64,000 nucleotides of DNA from NCBI RefSeq assembly GCF_020966635.1, contig NZ_JAJKFQ010000005.1:186001-250000 (forward strand). Direction: 5' to 3'. The position numbers were made by a program, and so were the translations under genes. The notes beneath the pieces are model-generated. The model was given only the letters and a program-made list of their open reading frames with translations. It was not told the DNA's origin and did not search any database. Origin of the DNA: Stieleria sp. JC731 (GTDB taxonomy: Bacteria > Planctomycetota > Planctomycetia > Pirellulales > Pirellulaceae). Below, in pieces: positions 29,547-38,709 of this stretch (positions are counted from its first letter, which is position 1; every line of letters starts with the position of its first letter).

Positions 29547-30794
29547 CTACGGTCTGGGTGTTAGCTTTTCAAGTTCTTCGAGTCGTTTTAGCACGAAGGG
29601 TGTGTCACCGGCGATGATTTTTGTAACCAGCTCATCCAGAGCTGGCTGCAAAGAATCACGCGAAGTGGAACGTCTTAGCTCGTACAGACGTAGCGGGATT
29701 CGCAGCAGTTCCAATTCATCCGGAGGCGAACTGTTCGGACTTGGAACACAGACTGATCGGATAAAGTTCAAGTCCCGGTAACCAAATTCGACACTCGGCT
29801 CGATCTGCGTTCCTTCTCCCCAATCATTCCATGTCGCGATTTGAACGATTGCAGCTTTGGAACCAATCGCCTTCGTGAAGGTCGATTTGAAAGTCTGACC
29901 TTTGTTATCGGGTAAGACAGGATATCCCTCGTTGATTCCAGCCTTTTTATAGATGTCATTGAATCGCGGAAAGGCCACCGGGATCGATCGCTCCCACGAC
30001 TTCGATTCAGAAATGAAACGGTCAACCTGAGATAGGCCGACTTTTGGTGCAGGCCAACCGAACGCACCCGCGGCACCATCTCGACGATAGTCTTGGCTGA
30101 AGTAAAGGACAGGACTTTTTAGCCGATCCAGGCACGCTTTCCATTGGTCATCTGTCAATCCAGAATGGCCGAATGATAGGAGGACCGGCTTACCGTCTAA
30201 CTTGACGTAGGCTCCCGATTTGAACCAATACTGTGAAAGCCAATTGATTTCTTCACTGGCATGATCAACGGCTCCGTCGGGAGGAATCTTTTTCGCATCG
30301 ACCAAGGCTGGGATCGTTTGATCTTCATAGCAGATCACGAACTTCATCTTCAGACGTTCACATTGCTGAAGAAGTCGTGTCGTATTTCGGTGTAGGATTG
30401 CATAGTCTCGATAGTTGCTTAGGCCATACCAATCGACGATGACTCCGTCGATGCCGGCTAGCTTCATTGTCAACAAATGGAATTCCAGCACATCCTCATC
30501 GCCCGAATCATAGGGCCCGATCAATGGATAATGATTCGCAGCAATTTGACGCCGCTCTTGAACAGTAACGTTCGGGTCAAAGTGGTTCATCGTCCAGTGC
30601 CATCCCCACCGGCCGTCCTCTGGTTCCGCTTTGAACCACGGCATGTAGTGGACCAGCACTGACGTCGAGGGGCTTTTTCGCAGCTGATGATCAGACTGCG
30701 CACAACTGACATTTGGGGCGATGAACAGCCAACAAAAAACGACGATGGTCAGTCGTCGAAGGAATGTGCGTAAAGCACCAGTTGGGAAAGGCAT
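29547..30794 (-). CDS. Secreted GH71/GH99-like hydrolase
   Basis: 415 residues with an N-terminal signal peptide (LTIVVFCWLFIAPNVSCAQ). Seen: LVHYMPWFKAEPEDGRWGWHWTM, a block typical of the GH99/WbsX-like barrel, GIDGVIVDWYGLSNYRDY, FVICYEDQTIPAL, YVKLDGKPVLLSFGH, and AIVQIATWNDWGEGTQIEPS, the signature segment at the end of the barrel. Family knowledge: members cleave alpha-mannoside or alpha-glucan links, or sit in O-antigen loci; the specificity is not predictable here. The gene is convergent with the GH39-like gene and its start faces away from the kinase gene at 30813 by only 18 bp, so a shared minus-strand transcript with the kinase upstream is possible. Confidence 0.82.
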   Translation of the reverse strand: MPFPTGALRTFLRRLTIVVFCWLFIAPNVSCAQSDHQLRKSPSTSVLVHYMPWFKAEPEDGRWGWHWTMNHFDPNVTVQERRQIAANHYPLIGPYDSGDEDVLEFHLLTMKLAGIDGVIVDWYGLSNYRDYAILHRNTTRLLQQCERLKMKFVICYEDQTIPALVDAKKIPPDGAVDHASEEINWLSQYWFKSGAYVKLDGKPVLLSFGHSGLTDDQWKACLDRLKSPVLYFSQDYRRDGAAGAFGWPAPKVGLSQVDRFISESKSWERSIPVAFPRFNDIYKKAGINEGYPVLPDNKGQTFKSTFTKAIGSKAAIVQIATWNDWGEGTQIEPSVEFGYRDLNFIRSVCVPSPNSSPPDELELLRIPLRLYELRRSTSRDSLQPALDELVTKIIAGDTPFVLKRLEELEKLTPRP

Positions 30795-30812
30795 GATCCT
30801 GCTCGTGAGAAC

Positions 30813-31994
30813 TCAGATACTTCTTGAGCTCGATTGTAGTCTCCGTCTTGTGCGAAGTCTGTAAAGGTTTCGATCAAGCCCTCGGGGACCTCGCAAACCG
30901 TATTTTCTGTTCGGATGGATCTTTGGAAACGCACAATGGAATGTGGTGCCTGCGCCGAGTCTTGATTCGACGTCGATGTGACCGGAATGCTGAGAAATGA
31001 TTCTTTGGCAAGTCGCCAGACCAAGTCCTGTTCCCTCGAACTCTGATTGCGAATGAAGCCGGTGAAAGGGCCTAAAGATAGTGTCGACGTCTTCCTCTGC
31101 GATTCCGATTCCATTGTCGACGACTGAGACACGCCAACAGGTGCCGCGATCGCTGGCGACAATGTTGACGACTGGCTGGCGGTTGCGACAGAATTTCAGT
31201 GCATTGGCGACTAGGTTTTGAAAAAGCTGACGTATCGCGATCGGATCACCAAGGACGGTGGGCAACGGCGATCGTTCGATCAATGCTTGTTTTTCTTTGA
31301 TTGTCGAGTCAAGGCTGTCAATTACCTCGTCAACAATATCGCCAAGGTTGACTTGTTTGAAAGCAGTCTTTGTCCGGCCAGTTTGTGCGTAGGCCAACAG
31401 CGAATCCAGTAGCTCACTCATCTGCATCGTGTTCGAATTCACTTTGTGCAGTAGCGAACGGGCTTCTTCGTCGACTTGTCCGATGACGCCATCAGCCAAG
31501 ATTTCGATCCAGGTTTGAATTGTTGTTAGCGGTCCTTTTAAATCATGCGCTGCGACTTGCGCAAATTCTTCTAGCTCTCGATTTCGAGCTTCCTTTTTTT
31601 GTTCCCTTTTGACCGCGGCGATGGCCGATTCGATTGCAGTCCGCAATTGTTGACTCGATGTTTTTCCGAGCACCAAGTAGTCATGGGCGCCTCTTTTGAT
31701 TGACTGCGCCACTTCGCGTTCGCAACCTCGATCGGACATCGCAATGACTGGCAGGTCAACGACGCGGCTTCTTACCTGATCCAGTAGACGCCAGCCACTG
31801 CCATCTGAAATCTTTGGATCAAGGATGACGCAATCGATCTTTTGTGTCCGTAGCTGGTCGACAGCAATCGAATCGCCCCCGTCACAGAAGAGATGAACAT
31901 TTCGAGGAAACGACTCCGGCAATAGGTCGCGTATTGATTCTGCATCCGAAGTACAACGCTGAACAATAAGTATGGTTGGCCGCTTGGTAGCCAT
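30813..31994 (-). CDS. Receiver-histidine kinase protein (REC-HisKA-HATPase)
   Basis: 393 residues from ATG 31994, preceded by AAGGAGA six bases upstream; the longer frame to 32120 is not supported. Seen: N-terminal receiver domain (PTILIVQRCTSDAES, acceptor Asp in CVILDPKISDGSGW, then LPVIAMSDRG), a linker coiled coil (AAVKREQKKEARNRELEEF), HisKA with the phosphorylatable His in AQVAAHDLKGPLTTI, and HATPase N, G1 and G2 boxes (QNLVANALKFCR, VVDNGIGI, EGTGLGLATCQRII, GAGTTFHCAF). There is no membrane segment, so it is cytoplasmic and takes its input from a partner kinase. A basic 36-residue C-terminal tail is unusual. It has no adjacent classical response regulator. Confidence 0.9.
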   Translation of the reverse strand: MATKRPTILIVQRCTSDAESIRDLLPESFPRNVHLFCDGGDSIAVDQLRTQKIDCVILDPKISDGSGWRLLDQVRSRVVDLPVIAMSDRGCEREVAQSIKRGAHDYLVLGKTSSQQLRTAIESAIAAVKREQKKEARNRELEEFAQVAAHDLKGPLTTIQTWIEILADGVIGQVDEEARSLLHKVNSNTMQMSELLDSLLAYAQTGRTKTAFKQVNLGDIVDEVIDSLDSTIKEKQALIERSPLPTVLGDPIAIRQLFQNLVANALKFCRNRQPVVNIVASDRGTCWRVSVVDNGIGIAEEDVDTIFRPFHRLHSQSEFEGTGLGLATCQRIISQHSGHIDVESRLGAGTTFHCAFPKIHPNRKYGLRGPRGLDRNLYRLRTRRRLQSSSRSI

Positions 31995-32600
31995 CGCGTT
32001 CTCCTTATCGATCGCGAAAAACGTCGGAAAGATCTTTGTGGGACCCTTGGGGGTTTGGCTTGTGGGTGAAATTCCCACAAACCTACTGTGCTTCATCGCC
32101 AGTTCCGATGAGGCTTTCATTCATTGAGGGATGACCATCGCGGTGAATCGCAAATTGGATTCTTGTTCCACATCGCGTATTCAGGAACCAAGTTTTGTCG
32201 AACGGTTGACCCAGCATCCGTGCAGGTCTTTCTGTCGCGGTGGGGCAGTTCGGCTTTGTCATCGCAGCGTTTGTGCCTCGTTCCATATGAAAATACGGGT
32301 TCGGGGCATTAGCCGACGGGCGTTGGCAGCCCCGGTGATTGCACTGAAACCGTGGCAAACGCCATACGGCAAATCCTAATATCGAGTTTGGAACGAAGCA
32401 CTAGCTTGGGGCGATGTGGAATCGCGATGGGTTGAATCCGAGACCAGATATTCGATTCGCTGTAAACGAGCAAAACCGCATGTTCAACCCATTCGCACCA
32501 GACGAGTCAATGCAGGCGGTTGGACGTCGGTTGTCGTTCCACGACTGAGAAGTGCACAGAATCAGAAAAGTTATCCCATGTGCCCGTCGATGGAGTTTGC
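31995..32600. other. Intergenic region between REC-kinase and tusA, containing a family A repeat
   Basis: About 600 bp. It holds repeat copy 3 (32275-32399) and the expected divergent promoters. Small open frames here are repeat-derived or out of frame with tusA. Confidence 0.5.
32275..32399 (+). repeat. Dispersed palindromic repeat family A, copy 3
   Basis: About 125 bp bounded by GCCTCGTTCCA (32275-32285) and TGGAACGAAGC (32389-32399), in the same orientation as copy 1, with internal hairpin arms around GGGCGTTGGCAGCCCCGGT and AACCGTGGCAAACGCC. The bases ACTAG follow the right end here as in copy 1. Confidence 0.9.
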
Positions 32601-32825
32601 ATGAAAACTCATACCCTCAACTGTCGTGGGCTGAATTGCCCAATGCCGATCGTGGAACTGACCAAGGCCGCGCGCGCGGCCGAGTCGGGAGACAAAATCG
32701 AAGTGACCGCGACGGATCTAGCTTTCAAGCCCGATGTCGAAGCATGGGCCAGGCGGATGGGACATACCATCGAGAGCTTTGAACAGAATGATGATGAGCA
32801 ACTGGCCGTAATCATCTTGGCGTAA
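32601..32825 (+). CDS. TusA-family sulfur carrier protein
   Basis: 74 residues from ATG 32601; earlier in-frame starts add nothing TusA-like. Small cytoplasmic persulfide carrier. Seen: the family N-terminal motif THTLNCRGLNCPMPIVELTKA, in which Cys13 of the C-P-x-P motif is the sulfur-bearing residue, then GDKIEVTATDLAFKPDVEAWARRMGHTI. Family knowledge: TusA proteins pass sulfane sulfur to tRNA thiolation, molybdenum cofactor synthesis or sulfur oxidation. The next gene, a DsrE-type protein 71 bp downstream, favours a sulfur-relay role here. Confidence 0.92.
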   Translation: MKTHTLNCRGLNCPMPIVELTKAARAAESGDKIEVTATDLAFKPDVEAWARRMGHTIESFEQNDDEQLAVIILA

Positions 32826-32896
32826 TCAACCACCTTCAGGCAAGGATCTGCAATTCCTAAACGATCCGATGTTGCCTTACTGAAAGCAGATGCCGT

Positions 32897-33286
32897 ATGT
32901 CAAAAACGAATGAACGGGTCGTCATTGTTCTGACTTCAGGAAAGTCAGACAACGGAAAGAATGCCACGATGGCATTTTCTTGCGGGCTGGCTTCGATCGC
33001 CATCGGTCGGCCGACAACAGTTTTTTTAACCAGCGACGGTGCCGTCTGGGGCTACCAAGGCAGTTCGTCGGGGATCGCCGTTCAAGGATTCCCGCCGCTT
33101 TCTGAGCTGATCGAGCAATACGTCGATGCCGGTGGTGAGATCATGCTTTGTTCGGTCTGCCATACCACTTGCAGCGTCGGACCACCGGGGGGCAAACTCG
33201 AGATCGAAAAGCTTCCAGGCATCGAGATCGGAGGATTCACTGCGGTGCTCGATCTTGCGATCGGCGGAACCACGATGTCGTTCTAG
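32897..33286 (+). CDS. DsrE/DsrF-like family protein
   Basis: 129 residues. Seen: VVIVLTSGKSDNGKNATMAFSCGLASIAIGRPTTVFLTSDGAVWG, the DsrE-type alpha/beta fold with the family's nucleotide-like loop, then LIEQYVDAGGEIMLCSVCHTTC with three closely spaced cysteines and GGFTAVLDLAIGGTTMSF at the end. Family knowledge: these proteins bind or transfer persulfide sulfur, often with TusA. It follows tusA by 71 bp on the same strand and probably shares its transcript. The C-x-x-C-x-x-x-C arrangement is richer than the single Cys of DsrE itself and may mark a redox or metal-binding variant. Confidence 0.85.
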   Translation: MSKTNERVVIVLTSGKSDNGKNATMAFSCGLASIAIGRPTTVFLTSDGAVWGYQGSSSGIAVQGFPPLSELIEQYVDAGGEIMLCSVCHTTCSVGPPGGKLEIEKLPGIEIGGFTAVLDLAIGGTTMSF

Positions 33287-33308
33287 AGCATCGCGATTCA
33301 TTTTTACA

Positions 33309-36137
33309 TCACCAATCGAAACAACGCACCGGTGTCGCGGCGTTATCTTCGGCTTTCATTGGAGTGTACTTACTACGCCATATCTCAAATTCTTGGGCCG
33401 GCATCGGTCGTCCGAAGTAGTATCCCTGCAACTCGTCGCAACGAAGTTTCGCTAGGTACTCCACCTGTTCGATGACTTCGACCCCTTCGGCAACGACCGT
33501 CAATCCCAAACCTCGTCCGAGCGAGATGATGGACTGAACGATAGAACGCGAAAATCGGTCGTGGATGACGTCGCGTATGAAGGACAAATCGATCTTTAGC
33601 GTGTGAACATTAAATGTCTTCAGATAGCTAAGCGAGGAATGTCCGGTGCCGAAATCATCGATCGCTATCCGAAAGCCAGCTTCGGAGAGCTTCTCGATCA
33701 CCATCGTCGAATACTCGACATTGCTCATGATCGCATTCTCGGTAATTTCCAATTCCAGCCATTCAGCCTTCGCACCGGTTCGTTCTAAGATTCGCACCAG
33801 TGATTGGGCGTAGTCGGCGCTACGGAGTTGAATTGGTGAAACATTTACCGCAATCCTTAGCGGGTTTCCTTGATCATGCCAAATGCGAGCTTGCTTTGCG
33901 GCAGTTTCGAAGACGTATTCGCCCAGTGCGTTGATCAACCCAGAGTTTTCGGCGATTGGGATGAATGTATTTGGTGGGACGAACTGCCCTTCACTATCTC
34001 GCCATCGGATCAAAGCCTCGCAAGATACCAGTTCTCTGGTCGAAGCCCTGACCTTCGGCTGAAAATACAATTCAACGTCACCGTTATTGATCGCTCCACG
34101 CAGTTTCGTTTGAACCTGCTGCCGCATGTCGACTTGGTACTGCATCGACGGTTCAAAAAACGCGACCGCGTTCTTGCCTGATTGTTTGGCCGCGTACATC
34201 GCGGTGTCCGCATAGCTCATCAGCGTTTCGGTATCGCTAGAATCTTTTGGGAACCGAGTCACGCCGATGCTTAATCCGACATGAGCTTCGGATTCGGTCA
34301 AGGCAAATGGGCGATTGAATTCATCGATCAATGCGGACAGCAAGTTTTGCTGAGTTGCCAAATCATAGTGGGCATCACGAAAGAGGATCGCGAATTCATC
34401 ACCGCCAAAACGAGCGACAAATGCGTCGCCTCCAACCACTTCGATGATTCGGTCGGCGACGAATTGCAAAAGCTGATCGCCACCGGCATGACCGACGGAA
34501 TCATTTACATGCTTGAAGTCATCCAAGTCCAAGAAGCAAATCGAAAAGGCATTCGACTGTGACGCATTGGATGCCTTGCGATTGACCAGATTGACGATCA
34601 TTTCGCGAAAGAAAGCTCGGTTTGGACATCCCGTCAAGCTGTCGTGCATCGCCCGGTGATGCAACTGGGCCTGGCTGTTTTCAAGCTCCGTGATATCGGA
34701 CGTCAACGCGATGATCTGTCGATCGACATTTCCATCGCTGGGACTAAGTGAGACCCAGAAGGTTCGTTGCATGTGCTCGGAAACTTCTGATTCACTCGCC
34801 AAGCGGATTTTTCCTGACCACGATTGACCATTGGCGGCTTCGGCAACATGTCGCAGCACACTGTCCGCCTCGACATGGATCAAATCCGCGAATCGTTGTC
34901 CGATCACGGCGTTTCCTGTGCCGATGTTGGTCATCCTTGCGAATGCGGGATTGGCTTCGAGAATTTTCCCGGCGGTGTCCAAAATCGCGACGCCTTCGGC
35001 AGACTCCTCAAACACGCTGGCAAGGAGACGCAGGCGGTGTTCACGCTGACGGTCGTCGGTGATGTCACGCGATGTCGCGATAACAAAACGATCCGATGTC
35101 GATTCGTCTGTGAAGGCCGAATAACGTTTGGCGGAATAGTGTTGATTGCCTTCATCATCAACCCAGCTATCCACGCACGTCGATTGTGGAACGTCACCTG
35201 CAAAACAAGCATCGATTTGTGGATCAAATTCACGAAGGCATGGGACGTCAATCTGATCGGGAAGCTTGCCAACGATGTCTTCTTCGGTGACGCCATGGGC
35301 GTTTAAGAACGCTCGGTTAGCCACAACGATTCGGTGATCGGACGCGCGGACGCTTAGTTGATCCGGAACCGCACTGACGATTCGATTTAGGAAATCTCGA
35401 TGTCGGCGTAGTTCGGCTTCAAATTGTTTTCTCGCTGTGATGTCACGAACGATCGCCAGGACTTGGTCGCCGCCTGAGATTACAAAAGGGCTAAACGTGA
35501 ACTCGGCCCAAAACGAAGTTCCGTCGTGCCGGGTGACCTGAGCTTCGAAACGTTGGGAATTAACCTGGTCCGTTTGCCTGATGCTGGACTTCAACGTCGA
35601 ACTGGCGTCGGATCCATCTTCCAGTTTTAACGTTCTGAAAAAGTCACAGCCCGACCGCAGCATCGCCGAACGTTTAATGCCGAACATTTCGGTGGCATTG
35701 TCGTTGCAAGCCGAACAGCCCTGGCGATCAAAGACCAAGACGGAATCGCTTGTACGTTCGAAAATCGTATCGGCGAGCCGCTTCGTATCGTTGGCAGACT
35801 GCTCAGCTGCAGAACGCGCATCGGACAGTTGCTTTTTAGTTTGTTCCAGCTCGTCGATGATTTCAGCCGAGCGAACGATCGCTTCGGCTTGTGCCGCAGC
35901 AAGCGAATCTGACTGACGCGTCAAACGGTCCAGTTCGGCGTCTTTTTGCGATAGTAGTTCGCGGAGTTGACCAAGTGAGTTCAGCAGTTCTGCCGGTGTA
36001 CTATCGATCGTTTCGCAGTTTTGGTCTGCTGGCTTATCTGCGACTTCGTCCAACCAACGGTCGATTTGTTCAAGCAGCTCTGTCGGTTCGCTTACCGAGG
36101 CGGTGGGTTGATTGTTGACTTTGGCGTTGACCATCAT
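33309..36137 (-). CDS. PAS-GGDEF-EAL protein (cyclic di-GMP turnover)
   Basis: 942 residues; ATG 36134 is an equally good start. Seen in order: an N-terminal coiled coil (about residues 40-120), three PAS domains (VFDRQGCSACNDNATEMFG; ASDHRIVVANRAFLNAHGV; ILDTAGKILEANPAFARMT), a GGDEF domain with the intact signature ARFGGDEFAILF near residue 575, and an EAL domain with ELVSCEALIRW near 705, plus IDDFGTGHSSLSYL and VVAEGVE, the residues needed for phosphodiesterase activity. Both enzymatic motifs look intact, so it may make or break c-di-GMP depending on input. No membrane helix, so soluble. Convergent with the dsrE-like gene and 32 bp from the DsrE2-like gene upstream. Confidence 0.93.
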   Translation of the reverse strand: MMVNAKVNNQPTASVSEPTELLEQIDRWLDEVADKPADQNCETIDSTPAELLNSLGQLRELLSQKDAELDRLTRQSDSLAAAQAEAIVRSAEIIDELEQTKKQLSDARSAAEQSANDTKRLADTIFERTSDSVLVFDRQGCSACNDNATEMFGIKRSAMLRSGCDFFRTLKLEDGSDASSTLKSSIRQTDQVNSQRFEAQVTRHDGTSFWAEFTFSPFVISGGDQVLAIVRDITARKQFEAELRRHRDFLNRIVSAVPDQLSVRASDHRIVVANRAFLNAHGVTEEDIVGKLPDQIDVPCLREFDPQIDACFAGDVPQSTCVDSWVDDEGNQHYSAKRYSAFTDESTSDRFVIATSRDITDDRQREHRLRLLASVFEESAEGVAILDTAGKILEANPAFARMTNIGTGNAVIGQRFADLIHVEADSVLRHVAEAANGQSWSGKIRLASESEVSEHMQRTFWVSLSPSDGNVDRQIIALTSDITELENSQAQLHHRAMHDSLTGCPNRAFFREMIVNLVNRKASNASQSNAFSICFLDLDDFKHVNDSVGHAGGDQLLQFVADRIIEVVGGDAFVARFGGDEFAILFRDAHYDLATQQNLLSALIDEFNRPFALTESEAHVGLSIGVTRFPKDSSDTETLMSYADTAMYAAKQSGKNAVAFFEPSMQYQVDMRQQVQTKLRGAINNGDVELYFQPKVRASTRELVSCEALIRWRDSEGQFVPPNTFIPIAENSGLINALGEYVFETAAKQARIWHDQGNPLRIAVNVSPIQLRSADYAQSLVRILERTGAKAEWLELEITENAIMSNVEYSTMVIEKLSEAGFRIAIDDFGTGHSSLSYLKTFNVHTLKIDLSFIRDVIHDRFSRSIVQSIISLGRGLGLTVVAEGVEVIEQVEYLAKLRCDELQGYYFGRPMPAQEFEIWRSKYTPMKAEDNAATPVRCFDW

Positions 36138-36169
36138 GGCTACACGTTTCCGACGCTTTTGGAGATAGC

Positions 36170-36772
36170 CTAGATGAATAGAGTTGTGTTGGCTTGGGAA
36201 GCTTGACCGACGAAAGTCGCCACACCGCAGTAATCCAAGTTCGGGTACTCGATGATTTCTGATCGATCGATTCCCATTAGACGCATGGACATTTCACAGA
36301 CTTGGATATGAACGCCCAGGTCGGCAGCCGTGCTGATAAGTGTGTCGAGGTCCGCAACGTTTTTACGCTGCATTTCTCGGTGCATCATGGCTCGGCCGAC
36401 GCCGCAGAAATCCATTTGCGAAAGCTTGGTCTGTTTGGGCGAACCGGGCAGCATCCATCCAAATGCTTTTTCTACCAGCGACTTTTTACCAGCGGTGACC
36501 CCGCCACGACGCAAGGCTGGAGTTGCCCAGAAAGTGAAAAACATTCGCACGTCCATGCCGCACGCCGCTGCGCCCGTTGCGATCACAAAGGCTGCCAACA
36601 AGCGATCTTTGTAGCCTTCGAATACGACCAAATTCAACTGGTTGGTGTCGGCTTTTGATTCGTTGAGTTGCTCGAGCTGTTGTTGCAGGGATTCGATTTG
36701 GCTTTCAATGTTTTGCAGCCTTTCGGTACCTTCCAGGGCTTCGCTTACCGGTTCAGATGTGGTTCCTTGCAT
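36170..36772 (-). CDS. DsrE2-like (DsrE/DsrF/DrsH-like) family protein
   Basis: 200 residues. A coiled coil (about residues 15-45) precedes the core: NLVVFEGYKDRLLAAFVIATGAAACGMDVRMFFTFWATPALRR, then KKSLVEKAFGWMLPGSPKQTKLSQMDFCGVG, MMHREM, and the C-terminal QVCEMSMRLMGI and DYCGVATFVGQAS. The conserved Cys in VCEMSM and AAACGM match the DsrE2 group of peroxiredoxin-like proteins in sulfur-metabolism clusters. Same strand as, and 32 bp before, the PAS-GGDEF-EAL gene, so probably one transcript. It is the third sulfur-relay type gene within 4 kb. Confidence 0.85.
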   Translation of the reverse strand: MQGTTSEPVSEALEGTERLQNIESQIESLQQQLEQLNESKADTNQLNLVVFEGYKDRLLAAFVIATGAAACGMDVRMFFTFWATPALRRGGVTAGKKSLVEKAFGWMLPGSPKQTKLSQMDFCGVGRAMMHREMQRKNVADLDTLISTAADLGVHIQVCEMSMRLMGIDRSEIIEYPNLDYCGVATFVGQASQANTTLFI

Positions 36773-37186
36773 TCTTAAACTCAGCGGTCATGTTCTCGAG
36801 ACAATTCAATTCAAAGCGTTTGAACAGCTGTCAAACGCCATAGAAATTTGTGATGCCATTGGAAACCGATTACACGCACGGGCGACCGAATGGTCGAAAT
36901 GCAGGAGGATACCTGTCGAATAAAGCGACGTTCGGTTTTCTACTGGTTATGCGGTCACAGCAGCGGATGAGGGAACAACGTCAATTTTGTGGGGCAACGC
37001 GAGGCGTTCCGAGGGAAAGAAATCTATTTCAATCGCCGTTGAAATTGCATTTGTCCAGGGGATTCGGTTGCGTGGAGTTGTTCGGCGGACCGGTCAACAT
37101 TGCATCTCGTCGACCGATCGATCGTCGATCGCCTACAATCGAGGTTTGTCCGAACGAATACTTGTACTGTGCCCCGAGAGCCTTCA
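36773..37186. other. Intergenic region between divergent DsrE2-like and DUF4262 genes
   Basis: About 410 bp that should contain both divergent promoters. No further gene or repeat recognised. Confidence 0.45.
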
Positions 37187-37927
37187 ATGGTCAGAACAAA
37201 ACCCGATGATGATGACGACCGCGTTTTGCTTCGCAACATCGAAAGCCACGGTTGGCACCTCGTCGGAATCAGCGAGGATGAGTCGGGGCCGGCTTATGTC
37301 TTCACCGTCGGGCTATTTCATACTTTCGGACATCCGGAGATCTGCATCCTCGGTTTGAATGACACTGATTTAATGGGCCAGATCGTCAATACGGTTGCCG
37401 AACTGATAAATGATGGGCATCAGTTTGACGATTGGCGATCAAGCGATGAGGTGCTCGACGAATACGTTTGCGTCTTTCGAAAGGTCGGAGACGAGCACTA
37501 CCGAGAATATTTCGGGTACGGCAGGTGGTTCTACGAAGGCGACGACTTCCCGATGCTGCAATGCGTTTGGCCGGACCGCAACGGATACTTTCCATGGGAA
37601 GATGGCTTTGAGTCTCAGTTACTCCAATCACAGCCAGTCTTGGCAACGCAATCATCGTGGCCATTTCTAGAAGCCAAGAATGCGGCCGTTTACACGACTC
37701 GCCAAGTCATCGAGGAAGACCATCCGGTACTGTATGTCAGTCATGACGAAGATGGCGATTGGCAGTTCCTTTGCGGAACCACCGATGATCCGAAAGACTG
37801 CCGAATCGTCGGTTTAGAACAAATCGTCGAAGACCACCCATCCGTCGCCAAACTCGCTGACCTCCGCATTGGCGCAAACGCCGAACGAAAAGACGAATCG
37901 AGCCCGTGGGAAAGAGACGAAACGTAG
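37187..37927 (+). CDS. DUF4262 domain protein
   Basis: 246 residues from ATG 37187; upstream in-frame codons from 37100 are not family-like. Seen: RNIESHGWHLVGISEDESGPAYVFTVGLFHTFGHPEICILGL, which is the DUF4262 opening (a 'GW....v......p.faYTiGL' pattern), then GQIVNTVAELINDGHQF, FRKVGDEHYREYFGYGRWFYEG and VWPDRNGYFPWEDGF. The second half (HPVLYVSHDEDGDWQFLCG) resembles a small DUF2185/immunity-like segment often fused to such proteins. Function unknown; soluble. No partner gene is obvious. Confidence 0.8.
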   Translation: MVRTKPDDDDDRVLLRNIESHGWHLVGISEDESGPAYVFTVGLFHTFGHPEICILGLNDTDLMGQIVNTVAELINDGHQFDDWRSSDEVLDEYVCVFRKVGDEHYREYFGYGRWFYEGDDFPMLQCVWPDRNGYFPWEDGFESQLLQSQPVLATQSSWPFLEAKNAAVYTTRQVIEEDHPVLYVSHDEDGDWQFLCGTTDDPKDCRIVGLEQIVEDHPSVAKLADLRIGANAERKDESSPWERDET

Positions 37928-38709
37928 GTTTAAAAACGAAAGTCGGTTTGTTTTCGCATTGAAAACATCGTACTCGTACTCAGCCTCGCGGAACTCGTAC
38001 TCAAATCGCGGCATCAACAATTGAACCAATCTGTAACCACAATCGTCACGCCGAGTTGAACTGGATACTGCATCGGATCGTTTCGGTGTTGACCCGTTTG
38101 ATTGCGAGCCGTGACGTCGTTGCCGAGTCACCAACAGCACTGGGCTACGGCTCAGTACGAGTACGTTCGAGCCGAGCCAGAACAATGCGTTGGACCGAGG
38201 ACGCCGAGCTGACGGCCGGCTAGTAAAAATCCTTCGCGGCGTCTCAGTCAACACCAACGCTATGCGTCTTTAGGAAATTGAAACGCATGTTTCGACGATC
38301 TGCACGGATTCACCGCAAGCGTGATGGGTGGCGTATCAATTCACCGGAGTAAGTTCCTCGACCAGCAATTTCACGCAATAGTCTGAAACGCTGGAGCGAG
38401 CGTTGTCTCGGAAGCCGCGAATCAAGATTGTCGTTCCTTCCTCGAGCGGTGGTCCATGTTGAGAGTGAAAATCACCGACTTACTGTATCGAATCGTACGG
38501 GGTGTCTGGGGCGGCGGCTTGGTAATAAATCGGTGCCATCCCATTGTCGATCGCCAATTCGCCCCTGTAGTGTGAGAACCGAAGCCGTACGTCTGTGGCA
38601 ATTTCTTTGAATGCCGACTGCGTGCCGATTTCTTCTCGGGTGCAAACGCGTTGGCAAGCCCGGATCGTAGTGGATCTTGTCAAAGATCCCGTCGGAAACC
38701 GCCTAGCAC
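37928..38709. other. Gene-free stretch with inverted repeats
   Basis: About 780 bp. CGTACTCGTACTCAGCC (37969-37985) and GGCTCAGTACGAGTACG (38149-38165) form a 17 bp inverted pair with one mismatch, 163 bp apart. The right part carries family B repeat copy 1 (38667-38736). Short frames here have no family likeness. Confidence 0.5.

Noticed and set aside
37814-38257. 147-codon minus-strand frame overlapping the end of the DUF4262 gene
   Set aside because: The part over 37814-37927 is antisense to a conserved gene end, and the rest lies over the inverted pair with an EYEF-EYEY-type product from repeated TACTCG sequence.
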